The position numbers were made by a program, and so were the translations under genes. 64,000 nt of DNA from Amia ocellicauda (taxonomy: Eukaryota > Chordata > Actinopteri > Amiiformes > Amiidae): positions 59,565,350-59,629,349 of the forward strand of contig NC_089851.1 in the NCBI RefSeq assembly GCF_036373705.1, given 5' to 3'. Of this stretch, positions 34,401 through 46,041 are shown piece by piece (position 1 is the first letter of the stretch; each line of letters begins with the position of its first letter). Under the pieces are notes generated by a model. That model ran no database searches and was not told the origin of the DNA. It saw only the letters and a program-made list of their open reading frames with translations.

Positions 34401-37306
34401 CTACCACAATGGTCAGTAGAATAGTAGCATATCAGCAGATCATGGACCACTGTCAATCAGATGCTTGCCTTGCCGTCCATCCATCCATCTATCTATCTAT
34501 CTATCTATGACTCTCGATATCTAACTCTCTTGCTTGCTATCGCTCCCCCAATGGTCAGTAGCATAGTAGCATAACAGCAGATCACAGACCACTGTCAATC
34601 AGATGCTTGCCTTGCCGTCCATCCATCCATCCATCTATCTATCTATCTATCTATGACTCTCAATATCTAACTCTCTTGCTTGCTATCGCTCCCCCAATGG
34701 TCAGTAGCATAGTAGCATAACAGCAGATCACTGACCACTGTCAATCAGATGCTTGCCTTGCCGTCCATCCATCCATCCATCTATCTATGACTCTCGATAT
34801 CTAACTCTCTTGCTTGCTATCGCTCCCCCAATGGTCAGTAGCATAGTTGCATAACAGCAGATCACAGACCACTGTCAATCAGATCTTGCCTTGCCGTCCA
34901 TCCATCCATCCATCTATCTTTCTATGTATCTATGTCTCTCGATATCTAACTCTCTTGCTTGCTATCGCTCCCCCAATGGTCAGTAGCATAGTAGCATAAC
35001 AGCAGATCACGGACCACTGTCAATCAGATGCTTGCCTTGCCGTCCATCTATCTATCTATGTTTCTCGATATCTAACTCTCTTGCTTGCTATCGCTCCCCC
35101 AATGGTCAGTAGCATAGTAGCATAACAGCAGATCACGGACCACTGTCAATCATATGCTTGCCTTGCCGTCCATCCATCCATCCATCTATCTATCTATCTA
35201 TCTATCTATGACTCTTGATATCTAACTTTTTTGCATGCTATTGCTTCCCCAATGGTCAGTAGTATAGTAGCATAACAGCAGATCACGGACCACTGTCAAT
35301 CAGATGCTTGCCTTGCCGTCCATCCATCCATCCATCTATCTATCTATCTATCTATGACTCTCAATATCTAACTCTCTTGCTTGCTATCGCTCCCCCAATG
35401 GTCAGTAGCATAGTAGCATAACAGCAGATCACTGACCACTGTCAATCAGATGCTTGCCTTGCCGTCCATCCATCCATCCATCTATCTATGACTCTCGATA
35501 TCTAACTCTCTTGCTTGCTATCGCTCCCCCAATGGTCAGTAGCATAGTTGCATAACAGCAGATCACAGACCACTGTCAATCAGATCTTGCCTTGCCGTCC
35601 ATCCATCCATCCATCTATCTTTCTATGTATCTATGTCTCTCGATATCTAACTCTCTTGCTTGCTATCGCTCCCCCAATGGTCAGTAGCATAGTAGCATAA
35701 CAGCAGATCACGGACCACTGTCAATCAGATGCTTGCCTTGCCGTCCATCTATCTATCTATGTTTCTCGATATCTAACTCTCTTGCTTGCTATCGCTCCCC
35801 CAATGGTCAGTAGCATAGTAGCATAACAGCAGATCACGGACCACTGTCAATCATATGCTTGCCTTGCCGTCCATCCATCCATCCATCTATCTATCTATCT
35901 ATCTATCTATCTATGACTCTTGATATCTAACTTTTTTGCATGCTATTGCTTCCCCAATGGTCAGTAGTATAGTAGCATAACAGCAGATCACGGACCACTG
36001 TCAATCAGATGCTTGCCTTTCCGTCCATCCATCCATCTATCTATCTATCTATCTATGACTCTCGATATCTAACTCTCTTGCTTGCTATCGCTCCCCCAAT
36101 GGTCAGTAGCATGGTAGCATAACAGCAGATCACGGACCACTGTCAATCAGATGCTTGCCTTGCCGTCCATCCATCCATCCATCTATCTATCTATCTATCT
36201 ATGACTCTCGATATCTAACTCTCTTGCTTGCTATCGCTCCCCCAATGGTCAGTAGCATAGTAGCATAACAGCAGATCACGGACCACTGTCAATCAGATGC
36301 TTCCCTTGCCGTCCATCCATCCATCCATCCATCTATCTATCTATCTATCTATGACTCTTGATATCTAACTCTCTTGCTTGCTATCGCTACCCCAATGGTC
36401 AGTAGCATAGTAGCATAACAGCAGATCACGGACCACTGTCAATCAGATGCTTGCCTTGCCGTCCATCCATCCATCTATCTATCTATCTATCTATGACTCT
36501 CGATATCTAACTCTCTTGCTTGCTATCGCTCCCCCTATGGTCAGTAGCATAGTAGCATAACAGCTGATCACGGACCACTGTCAATCAGATGCTTGCCTTG
36601 CCGTCCATCCATCCATCCATCTATCTATCTATCTATCTATGACTCTCGATATCGAACTCTCTTGCTTGCTATCGCTCCCCCAATGGTCAGTAGCATAGAA
36701 GCATAACAGCAGATCACGGACCACTGTCAATCAGATGCTTGCCTTGCCGTCCATCCATCCATCCATCTATCTATCTATCTATCTATCTATGACTCTCGAT
36801 ATCTAACTCTCTTGCTTGCTATCGCTCCCCCAATGGTCAGTAGCATAGTAGCATAACAGCAGATCACGGACCACTGTCAATCAGATGCTTGCCTTGCCGT
36901 CCATCCATCCATCCATCTATCTATCTATCTATCTATGACTCTCAATATCTAACTCTCTTGCTTGCTATCGCTACCACAATGGTCAGTAGAATAGTAGCAT
37001 ATCAGCAGATCATGGACCACTGTCAATCAGATGCTTGCCTTTCCGTCCATCCATCCATCTATCTATCTATCTATCTTTGACTCTCGATATCTAACTTTCT
37101 TGCTTTGCTATCGCTCCCCCAATGGTCAGTAGCATAGTAGCATAACAGCAGATCACGGACCACTGTCAATCAGATGCTTGCCTTGCCGTCCATCCATCCA
37201 TCTATCTATCTATCTATCTAGCTATCTATCTAGCTATTTAGCTAGCTATCAATCTATGACTCTCAATATCTAACTCTCTTGCTTGCTATCGCTCCCCCAA
37301 TGGTCA
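28466..37306 (+). repeat. longest cassette-free satellite block of the middle region
   Basis: About 61 monomers. Distinct variants are AACTTTTTTGCATGCTATTG with CTTCCCC (near 31790, 33071, 35224, 35929), CTTTCTATGTATCTATGTC, CAGATCACTGACC (32571, 34724, 35425) and CGCTACCACAATGG with AGAATAGTAGCATATCAG (from 34100). The last monomer before 37307 carries TAGC-substituted tetranucleotides. Confidence 0.96.
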
Positions 37307-37406
37307 CGTATGTTGCATTCAACGACAAAGAAAATCGTGTGCTGGAAATGATTTCTGGCAACTGTGAAGGAACTGCACGACTGCAGCAAGCACAACACCT
37401 CCGTCT

Positions 37407-37480
37407 GTGTCTGTGGCGCAATCGGTCAGCGTGTTCGGCTGTTAACCGAAAGGATGGTGGTTTGAATCCACCCAGGGACG
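37407..37480 (+). tRNA. tRNA-Asn-GTT: tRNA-Asn(GTT)-like, acceptor mismatch
   Basis: Intact anticodon arm TTCGG-CTGTTAA-CCGAA. C3 is replaced by G (GTGTCTG), breaking pair 3-70, and the T-loop is TTTGAAT. TTTT at 37487-37490. Confidence 0.62.
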
Positions 37481-37645
37481 GCCCACTTTTCCCCCCGCCC
37501 CTTGTTATTTTTTCTACTTCTGGCGGTCACCTTGCCAGACTGCGGCTACAGTAACCTTAAGCTGCTTGCTGCGGACGGCCATCTTGGAAAAATGTATTGA
37601 GCGTTTAGAAACTTCCTTTCCATTGCCTAGGCCAACATAAACCAA

Positions 37646-37718
37646 GGCACTGCTAGGAGTCGAATCCAGGGTTTCCTGTTTACGAGACAGGCGCTTTGAC
37701 CAACTAAGCCACGGTGCC
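37646..37718 (-). tRNA. tRNA-Thr-CGT: tRNA-Thr(CGT)-like, T-stem mismatch
   Basis: Anticodon CGT. The T stem reads CTGGA/CCTAG, with an A-C mismatch next to the loop, plus the common C6-A67. Confidence 0.6.
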
Positions 37719-37894
37719 AGGACTCTCCCATTCCCCAGTGCCTACACTCAGGCGTAAGAAACAAAACAAAACAAAACAAAATCTGGATGCAGGCTGCAAC
37801 AAAGGAAGCACACAGAGGTGAAAACGTAAGGTTGACGGGAGCAACAAGCTCCCTGTTGCGACTGTCCAGGGGCGGCAATGGGAATTGGACGTTA

Positions 37895-38495
37895 GGTAAG
37901 TAGCATAGTAGCATAACAGCAGATCACGGACCACTGTCAATCAGATGCTTGCCTTTCCGTCCATCCATCCATCTATCTATCTATCTATCTTTGACTCTCG
38001 ATATCTAACTCTCTTGCTTGCTATCGCTCCCCCAATGGTCAGTAGCATAGTAGCATAACAGCAGATCACGGACCACTGTCAATCAGATGCTTGCCTTGCC
38101 GTCCATCCATCCATCTATCTATCTATCTATCTATGACTCTCGATATCTAACTCTCTTGCTTGCTATCGCTCCCCCAATGGTCAGTAGCATAGTAGCATAA
38201 CAGCAGATCACGGACCACTGTCAATCAGATGCTTGCCTTGCCGTCCATCCATCCATCTATCTATCTATCTATCTATGACTCTCAATATCTAACTCTCTTG
38301 CTTGCTATCGCTACCACAATGGTCAGTAGAATAGTAGCATATCAGCAGATCATGGACCACTGTCAATCAGATGCTTGCCTTGCCGTCCATCCATCCATCT
38401 ATCTATCTAGCTATCTATCTAGCTATTTAGCTAGCTATCAATCTATGACTCTCAATATCTAACTCTCTTGCTTGCTATCGCTCCCCCAATGGTCA
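37895..38495 (+). repeat. satellite spacer, cassettes 6-7
   Basis: About four monomers; the last has TAGC-substituted tetranucleotides (38407-38445). There is a near copy at 41876-42476. Confidence 0.95.
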
Positions 38496-38589
38496 CGTAT
38501 GTTGCATTCAACGACAAAGAAAATCGTGTGCTGGAAATGATTTCTGGCAACTGTGAAGGAACTGCACGACTGCAGCAAGCACAACGTCT

Positions 38590-38662
38590 GTGTCTGTGGC
38601 GCAATCGGTCAGCGTGTTCGGCTTTAACTGAAAGGATGGTGGTTTGAATCCACCCAGGGATG
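38590..38662 (+). pseudogene. tRNA-Asn pseudogene, anticodon deletion
   Basis: Lacks one anticodon-loop base (GGCTTTAACTG), has C3 to G and an extra stem change, and has only TTT downstream. Non-functional. Confidence 0.75.
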
Positions 38663-38827
38663 GCCCACGTTTCCCCCCGCCCCTTGTTATTGTTTCTACT
38701 TCTGGCGGTCACCTTGCCAGACTGCGGCTACAGTAACCTTAAGCTGCTTGCTGCGGACGGCCATCTTGGAAAAATGTATTGAGCGTTTAGAAACTTTCTT
38801 TCCATTGCCTAGGCCAACATAAATCAA

Positions 38828-38900
38828 GGCACTTCTAGTGGTCGAACCCAGGGTTTCCTGTTTACGAGACAGGCGCTTTGACCAACTAAGCCACGGTGCC
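38828..38900 (-). pseudogene. tRNA-Thr(CGT) pseudogene
   Basis: The CGT loop is kept, but the 3' half reads TTCGACC-ACTAG-AAGTGCC, which disrupts both the T stem and the acceptor stem. Confidence 0.65.
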
Positions 38901-39111
38901 AGGACTCTCCCATTCCCCAGTGCCTACACTCAGGCTTAAGAAACAAAACAAAACAAAACAAAACAAAACAAAACAAAACAAAACAAAACAAAACAAAATC
39001 TGGATGCAGGCTGCAACAAAGGAAGCACACAGAGGTGAAAACGTAAGGTTGACGGGAGCAACAAGCTCCCTGTTGCGACTGTCCAGGGGCGGCAATGGGA
39101 ATTGGACGTTA

Positions 39112-39712
39112 GGTAAGTAGCATAGTAGCATAACAGCAGATCACGGACCACTGTCAATCAGATGCTTGCCTTTCCGTCCATCCATCCATCTATCTATCTA
39201 TCTATCTTTGACTCTCGATATCTAACTCTCTTGCTTGCTATCGCTCCCCCAATGGTCAGTAGCATAGTAGCATAACAGCAGATCACGGACCACTGTCAAT
39301 CAGATGCTTGCCTTGCCGTCCATCCATCCATCTATCTATCTATCTATCTATGACTCTCGATATCTAACTCTCTTGCTTGCTATCGCTCCCCCAATGGTCA
39401 GTAGCATAGTAGCATAACAGCAGATCACGGACCACTGTCAATCAGATGCTTGCCTTGCCGTCCATCCATCCATCTATCTATCTATCTATCTATGACTCTC
39501 AATATCTAACTCTCTTGCTTGCTATCGCTCCCCCAATGGTCAGTAGCATAGTAGCATAACAGCAGATCACGGACCACTGTCAATCAGATGCTTGCCTTGC
39601 CGTCCATCCATCCATCTATCTATCTATCTATCTATCTAGCTATTTAGCTAGCTATCAATCTATGACTCTCAATATCTAACTCTCTTGCTTGCTATCGCTC
39701 CCCCAATGGTCA
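39112..39712 (+). repeat. satellite spacer, cassettes 7-8
   Basis: About four monomers, ending in a TAGC-substituted monomer near 39633-39660. Confidence 0.95.
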
Positions 39713-39812
39713 CGTATGTTGCATTCAACGACAAAGAAAATCGTGTGCTGGAAATGATTTCTGGCAACTGTGAAGGAACTGCACGACTGCAGCAAGCACA
39801 ACACCTCCGTCT

Positions 39813-39886
39813 ATGTCTGTGGCGCAATCGGTCAGCGTGTTCGGCTGTTAACCGAAAGGATGGTGGTTTGAATCCACCCAGGGACG
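39813..39886 (+). tRNA. tRNA-Asn-GTT: tRNA-Asn(GTT)-like, first base changed
   Basis: The GTT anticodon arm is intact. The acceptor begins ATGTCTG (G1 to A and C3 to G), so two pairs are lost. TTTT at 39893-39896. Confidence 0.55.
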
Positions 39887-40051
39887 GCGCACTTTTCCCC
39901 CCACCCCTTGTTATTGTTTCTACTTCTGGCGGTCACCTTGCCAGACTGCGGCTACAGTAACCTTAAGCTGCTTGCTGCGGACGGCCATCTTGGAAAAATG
40001 TATTGAGCGTTTAGAAACTTCCTTTCCATTGCCTAGGCCAACATAAACCAA

Positions 40052-40124
40052 GGCACTGCTAGGAGTCGAACCCAGGGTTTCCTGTTTACGAGACAAGCGC
40101 TTTGACCAACTAAGCCACGGTGCC
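40052..40124 (-). tRNA. tRNA-Thr-CGT: tRNA-Thr(CGT)-like
   Basis: Anticodon CGT, stem CTTGT/ACAGG with one T-G, T-loop TTCGACT. C6-A67 mismatch. Confidence 0.65.
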
Positions 40125-40380
40125 AGGACTCTTCCATTCCCCAGTGCCTACACTCAGGCGTAAGAAACAAAACAAAACAAAACAAAACAAAACAAAACAA
40201 AACAAAACAAAACAAAACAAAACAAAACAAAACAAAACAAAACAAAACAAAACAAAACAAAACAAAATCTGGATGCAGGCTGCAACAAAGGAAGCACACA
40301 GAGGTGAAAACGTAAGGTTGACGGGAGCAACAAGCTCCCTGTTGCGACTGTCCAGGGGCGGCAATGAGAATTGGATGTTA

Positions 40381-41293
40381 GGTAAGTAGCATAGTAGCAA
40401 AACAACAGATCATGGACCACTGTCAATCAGATGCTTGCCTTGCCATCCATCCATCCATCTATCTATCTATCTATCTATGACTCTCGATATCTAACTCTCT
40501 TGCTTGCTATCGCTCCCCCAATGGTCAGTAGCATAGTAGCATAACAGCAGATCACGGACCACTGTCAATCAGATGCTTGCCTTGCCGTCCATCCATCCAT
40601 CCATCTATCTATCTATCTATCTATCTATGACTCTCGATATCTAACTCTCTTGCTTGCTATCGCTCCCCCAATGGTCAGTAGCATAGTAGCATAACAGCAG
40701 ATCACGGACCACTGTCAATCAGATGCTTGCCTTGCCGTCCATCCATCCATCCATCTATCTATCTATCTATCTATCTATGACTCTCAATATCTAACTCTCT
40801 TGCTTGCTATCGCTACCACAATGGTCAGTAGAATAGTAGCATATCAGCAGATCATGGACCACTGTCAATCAGATGCTTGCCTTTCCGTCCATCCATCCAT
40901 CTATCTATCTATCTATCTTTGATTCTCGATATCTAACTTTCTTGCTTGCTATCGCTCCCCCAATGGTCAGTAGCATAGTAGCATAACAGCAGATCACGGA
41001 CCACTGTCAATCAGATGCTTGCCTTGCCGTCCATCCATCCATCCATCTATCTATCTATCTATCTATGACTCTCAATATCTAACTCTCTTGCTTGCTATCG
41101 CTACCACAATGGTCAGTAGAATAGTAGCATATCAGCAGATCATGGACCACTGTCAATCAGATGCTTGCCTTGCCGTCCATCCATCCATCTATCTATCTAT
41201 CTATCTAGCTATCTATCTAGCTATTTAGCTAGCTATCAATCTATGACTCTCAATATCTAACTCTCTTGCTTGCTATCGCTCCCCCAATGGTCA
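40381..41293 (+). repeat. satellite spacer, cassettes 8-9
   Basis: About six monomers, including CGCTACCACAATGG variants (near 40810 and 41100) and a TAGC-substituted last monomer (41204-41240). Confidence 0.95.
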
Positions 41294-41387
41294 CGTATGT
41301 TGCATTCAACGACAAAGAAAATCGTGTGCTGGAAATGATTTCTGGCAACTGTGAAGGAACTGCACGACTGCAGCAAGCACAACGTCT

Positions 41388-41461
41388 GTGTCTGTGGCGC
41401 AATCGGTCAGCGTGTTCGGCTGTTAACCGAAAGGATGGTGGTTTGAATCCACCCAGGGACG
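41388..41461 (+). tRNA. tRNA-Asn-GTT: tRNA-Asn(GTT)-like, acceptor mismatch
   Basis: Same body as the copy at 37407, with G3 mismatch and TTTGAAT loop. TTTT at 41468-41471. The upstream CACCTCC is deleted. Confidence 0.62.
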
Positions 41462-41626
41462 GCCCACTTTTCCCCCCGCCCCTTGTTATTTTTTCTACTT
41501 CTGGCGGTCACCTTGCCAGACTGCGGCTACAGTAACCTTAAGCTGCTTGCTGCGGACGGCCATCTTGGAAAAATGTATTGAGCGTTTAGAAACTTCCTTT
41601 CCATTGCCTAGGCCAACATAAACCAA

Positions 41627-41699
41627 GGCACTGCTAGGAGTCGAATCCAGGGTTTCCTGTTTACGAGACAGGCGCTTTGACCAACTAAGCCACGGTGCC
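41627..41699 (-). tRNA. tRNA-Thr-CGT: tRNA-Thr(CGT)-like, T-stem mismatch
   Basis: Same defects as the copy at 37646 (CTGGA/CCTAG), supporting duplication of the whole segment. Confidence 0.6.
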
Positions 41700-41875
41700 A
41701 GGACTCTCCCATTCCCCAGTGCCTACACTCAGGCGTAAGAAACAAAACAAAACAAAACAAAATCTGGATGCAGGCTGCAACAAAGGAAGCACACAGAGGT
41801 GAAAACGTAAGGTTGACGGGAGCAACAAGCTCCCTGTTGCGACTGTCCAGGGGCGGCAATGGGAATTGGACGTTA

Positions 41876-42476
41876 GGTAAGTAGCATAGTAGCATAACAG
41901 CAGATCACGGACCACTGTCAATCAGATGCTTGCCTTTCCGTCCATCCATCCATCTATCTATCTATCTATCTTTGACTCTCGATATCTAACTCTCTTGCTT
42001 GCTATCGCTCCCCCAATGGTCAGTAGCATAGTAGCATAACAGCAGATCACGGACCACTGTCAATCAGATGCTTGCCTTGCCGTCCATCCATCCATCTATC
42101 TATCTATCTATGACTCTCGATATCTAACTCTCTTGCTTGCTATCGCTCCCCCAATGGTCAGTAGCATAGTAGCATAACAGCAGATCACGGACCACTGTCA
42201 ATCAGATGCTTGCCTTGCCGTCCATCCATCCATCCATCTATCTATCTATCTATCTATGACTCTCAATATCTAACTCTATTGCTTGCTATCGCTACCACAA
42301 TGGTCAGTAGAATAGTAGCATATCAGCAGATCATGGACCACTGTCAATCAGATGCTTGCCTTGCCGTCCATCCATCCATCTATCTATCTAGCTATCTATC
42401 TAGCTATTTAGCTAGCTATCAATCTATGACTCTCAATATCTAACTCTCTTGCTTGCTATCGCTCCCCCAATGGTCA
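41876..42476 (+). repeat. satellite spacer, cassettes 9-10
   Basis: Near copy of 37895-38495, with the TAGC-substituted last monomer at 42388-42425. Confidence 0.95.
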
Positions 42477-42570
42477 CGTATGTTGCATTCAACGACAAAG
42501 AAAATCGTGTGCTGGAAATGATTTCTGGCAACTGTGAAGGAACTGCACGACTGCAGCAAGCACAACGTCT

Positions 42571-42643
42571 GTGTCTGTGGCGCAATCGGTCAGCGTGTTC
42601 GGCTTTAACCGAAAGGATGGTGGTTTGAATCCACCCAGGGAAG
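42571..42643 (+). pseudogene. tRNA-Asn pseudogene, anticodon deletion
   Basis: Has the same one-base loss (GGCTTTAACCG) as the copy at 10852, plus G3 and C72 to A. TTTT at 42650-42653 is kept. Confidence 0.75.
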
Positions 42644-42808
42644 GCCCACTTTTCCCCCCGCCCCTTGTTATTGTTTCTACTTCTGGCGGTCACCTTGCCA
42701 GACTGCGGCTACAGTAACCTTAAGCTGCTTGCTGCGGAAGGCCATCTTGGAAAAATGTATTGAGCGTTTAGAAACTTCCTTTCCATTGCCTAGGCCAACA
42801 TAAACCAA

Positions 42809-42881
42809 GGCACTGCTAGGGGTCGAACCCAGGGTTTCCTGTTTACGAGACAGGCGCTTTGACCAACTAAGCCACGGTGCC
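42809..42881 (-). tRNA. tRNA-Thr-CGT: tRNA-Thr(CGT)-like
   Basis: CGT loop. The T-loop is TTCGACC followed by CCTAG, otherwise paired. C6-A67 mismatch. Confidence 0.6.
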
Positions 42882-43127
42882 AGGACTCTCCCATTCCCCA
42901 GTGCCTACACTCAGGCTTAAGAAACAAAACAAAACAAAACAAAACAAAACAAAACAAAACAAAACAAAACAAAACAAAACAAAACAAAACAAAACAAAAC
43001 AAAACAAAACAAAATCTGGATGCAGGCTGCAACAAAGGAAGCACACAGAGGTGAAAACGTAAGGTTGACGGGAGCAACAAGCTCCCTGTTGCGACTGTCC
43101 AGGGGCAGCAATGGGAATTGGACGTTA

Positions 43128-43740
43128 GGTAAGTAGCATAGTAGCATAACAGCAGATCACGGACCACTGTCAATCAGATGCTTGCCTTACCGTCCATCCA
43201 TCCATCTATCTATCTATCTATCTTTGACTCTCGATATCTAACTCTCTTGCTTGCTATCGCTCCCCCAATGGTCAGTAGCATAGTAGCATAACAGCAGATC
43301 ACGGACCACTGTCAATCAGATGCTTGCCTTGCCGTCCATCCATCCATCTATCTATCTATCTATCTATGACTCTCGATATCTAACTCTCTTGCTTGCTATC
43401 GCTCCCCCAATGGTCAGTAGCATAGTAGCATAACAGCAGATCACGGACCACTGTCAATCAGATGCTTGCCTTGCCGTCCGTCCATCCATCCATCTATCTA
43501 TCTATCTATCTATGACTCTTGATATCTAACTCTCTTGCTTGCTATCGCTACCCCAATGGTCAGTAGAATAGTAGCATATCAGCAGATCATGGACCACAGT
43601 CAATCAGATGCTTGCCTTGCCGTCCATCCATCCATCTATCTATCTATCTATCTAGTTATCTATCTAGCTATTTAGCTAGCTATCAATCTATGACTCTCAA
43701 TATCTAACTCTCTTGCTTGCTATCGCTCCCCCAATGGTCA
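43128..43740 (+). repeat. satellite spacer, cassettes 10-11
   Basis: About four monomers. The last has a TAGT/TAGC tetranucleotide tract (43651-43688). Confidence 0.95.
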
Positions 43741-43840
43741 CGTATGTTGCATTCAACGACAAAGAAAATCGTGTGCTGGAAATGAGTTCTGGCAACTGTG
43801 AAGGAACTGCACGACTGCAGCAAGCACAACACCTCCGTCT

Positions 43841-43914
43841 GTGTCTGTGGCGCAATCGGTCAGCGTGTTCGGCTGTTAACCGAAAGGATGGTGGTTTGAA
43901 TCCACCCAGGGACG
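43841..43914 (+). tRNA. tRNA-Asn-GTT: tRNA-Asn(GTT)-like, acceptor mismatch
   Basis: Anticodon arm intact, G3-G70 mismatch, TTTGAAT loop. TTTT at 43921-43924. Confidence 0.62.
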
Positions 43915-44079
43915 GCGCACTTTTCCCCCCACCCCTTGTTATTGTTTCTACTTCTGGCGGTCACCTTGCCAGACTGCGGCTACAGTAACCTTAAGCTGCT
44001 TGCTGCGGACGGCCATCTTGGAAAAATGTATTGAGCGTTTAGAAACTTCCTTTCCATTGCCTAGGCCAACATAAACCAA

Positions 44080-44152
44080 GGCACTGCTAGGAGTCGAACC
44101 CAGGGTTTCCTGTTTACGAGACAAGCGCTTTGACCAACTAAGCCACGGTGCC
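44080..44152 (-). tRNA. tRNA-Thr-CGT: tRNA-Thr(CGT)-like
   Basis: Shares the CTTGT stem variant with the copy at 40052. Confidence 0.65.
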
Positions 44153-44413
44153 AGGACTCTTCCATTCCCCAGTGCCTACACTCAGGCGTAAGAAACAAAA
44201 CAAAACAAAACAAAACAAAACAAAACAAAACAAAACAAAACAAAACAAAACAAAACAAAACAAAACAAAACAAAACAAAACAAAACAAAACAAAACAAAA
44301 TCTGGATGCAGGCTGCAACAAAGGAAGCACACAGAGGTGAAAACGTAAGGTTGACGGGAGCAACAAGCTCCCTGTTGCGACTGTCCAGGGGCGGCAATGG
44401 GAATTGGACGTTA

Positions 44414-44891
44414 GGTAAGTAGCATAGTAGCAAAACAACAGATCATGGACCACTGTCAATCAGATGCTTGCCTTGCCATCCATCCATCCATCTATCTATC
44501 TATCTATCTATGACTCTCGATATCTAACTCTCTTGCTTGCTATCGCTCCCCCAATGGTCAGTAGCATAGTAGCATAACAGCAGATCACGGACCACTGTCA
44601 ATCAGATGCTTGCCTTGCCGTCCATCCATCCATCCATCTATCTATCTATCTATCTATCTATCTATGACTCTCAATATCTAACTCTCTTGCTTGCTATCGC
44701 TCCCCCAATGGTCAGTAGAATAGTAGCATATCAGCAGATCATGGACCACAGTCAATCAGATGCTTCCTTGCCGTCCATCCATCCATCTATCTATCTATCT
44801 ATCTAGCTATCTATCTAGCTATTTAGCTAGCTATCAATCTATGACTCTCAATATCTAACTCTCTTGCTTGCTATCGCTCCCCCAATGGTCA
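44414..44891 (+). repeat. satellite spacer, cassettes 11-12
   Basis: About three monomers, one with an expanded TCTA tract (near 44637-44665), ending in a TAGC-substituted monomer. Confidence 0.95.
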
Positions 44892-44991
44892 CGTATGTTG
44901 CATTCAACGACAAAGAAAATCGTGTGCTGGAAATGATTTCTGGCAACTGTGAAGGAACTGCACGACTGCAGCAAGCACAACACCTCCGTCT

Positions 44992-45065
44992 GTGTCTGTG
45001 GCGCAATCGGTCAGCGTTTTCGGCTGTTAACCGAAAGGATGGTGGTTTGAATCCACCCAGGGACT
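44992..45065 (+). tRNA. tRNA-Asn-GTT: tRNA-Asn(GTT)-like
   Basis: G3 mismatch, TTTGAAT loop, discriminator changed to T. Anticodon arm intact. TTTT at 45072-45075. Confidence 0.58.
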
Positions 45066-45230
45066 GCCTACTTTTCCCCCCGCCCCTTGTTATTGTTTCT
45101 ACTTCTGGCGGTCACCTTGCCAGACTGCGACTACAGTAACCTTAAGCTGCTTGCTGCGGACGGCCATCTTGGAAAAATGTATTGAGCGTTTAGAAACTTC
45201 CTTTCCATTGCCTAGGCCAACATAAACCAA

Positions 45231-45303
45231 GGCACTGCTAGGAGTCGAATCCAGGGTTTCCTGTTTACGAGACAGGCGCTTTGACCAACTAAGCCACGGT
45301 GCC
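45231..45303 (-). tRNA. tRNA-Thr-CGT: tRNA-Thr(CGT)-like, T-stem mismatch
   Basis: Same CTGGA/CCTAG defect as the copies at 37646 and 41627. Confidence 0.6.
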
Positions 45304-45496
45304 AGGACTCTCCCATTCCCCAGTGCCTACACTCAGGCGTAAGAAACAAAACAAAACAAAACAAAAAACAAAACAAAACAAAATCTGGATGCAGGCTGCA
45401 ACAAAGGAAGCACACAGAGGTGAAAACGTAAGGTTGACGGGAGCAACAAGCTCCCTGTTGCGACTGTCCAGGGGCGGCAATGGGAATTGGACGTTA

Positions 45497-45576
45497 GGTA
45501 AGTAGCATAGTAGCATAACAGCAGATCACGGACCACTGTCAATCAGATGCTTGCCTTGCCGTCCATCCATCCATCC

Positions 45577-45610
<34 letters not shown>

Positions 45611-45947
45611 GACTCTCAATATCTAACTCTCTTGCTTGCTATCGCTCCCCCAATGGTCAGTAGCATAGTAGCATAACAGCAGATCACGGACCACTGTCAA
45701 TCAGATGCTTGCCTTGCCGTCCATCCATCCATCCATCTATCTATCTATCTATCTATGACTCTCGATATCTAACTCTCTTGCTTGCTATCGCTCCCCCAAT
45801 GGTCAGTAGCATAGTAGCATAACAGCAGATCACGGACCACTGTCAATCAGATGCTTGCCTTGCCGTCCATCCATCCATCCATCTATCTATCTATCTATGA
45901 CTCTCGATATCTAACTCTCTTGCTTGCTATCGCTCCCCCAATGGTCA
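45497..45947 (+). repeat. satellite spacer, cassettes 12-13
   Basis: About three monomers. The one entering cassette 13 has a plain TCTA tract without the TAGC substitutions. Confidence 0.95.
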
Positions 45948-46041
45948 CGTATGTTGCATTCAACGACAAAGAAAATCGTGTGCTGGAAATGATTTCTGGC
46001 AACTGTGAAGGAACTGCACGACTGCAGCAAGCACAACGTCT

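Larger units (their letters stand above)
37307..37894. repeat. tRNA cassette 6, short type
   Basis: Very short AAAAC tract (37758-37781, about 4 units). From here to cassette 13 the right junction reads GTTAGGTAAGTAGC, a C-to-A change shared by the group. Confidence 0.9.
38496..39111. repeat. tRNA cassette 7, short type
   Basis: AAAAC tract at 38941-38998 (about 11 units). Both tRNAs are damaged. Confidence 0.9.
39713..40380. repeat. tRNA cassette 8, short type
   Basis: AAAAC tract at 40164-40267 (about 20 units). The right end reads GGATGTTA. Confidence 0.9.
41294..41875. repeat. tRNA cassette 9, short type
   Basis: The shortest cassette, with only about 4 AAAAC units (41740-41762). A near copy of cassette 6, 3,987 bp upstream. 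Confidence 0.9.
42477..43127. repeat. tRNA cassette 10, short type
   Basis: Counterpart of cassette 7 with a longer AAAAC tract (42922-43014, about 18 units). Confidence 0.9.
43741..44413. repeat. tRNA cassette 11, short type
   Basis: Counterpart of cassette 8, 4,028 bp downstream. AAAAC tract at 44193-44300 (about 21 units). Confidence 0.9.
44892..45496. repeat. tRNA cassette 12, short type
   Basis: Interrupted AAAAC tract (45344-45383) with one AAAAAAC unit. Confidence 0.9.
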
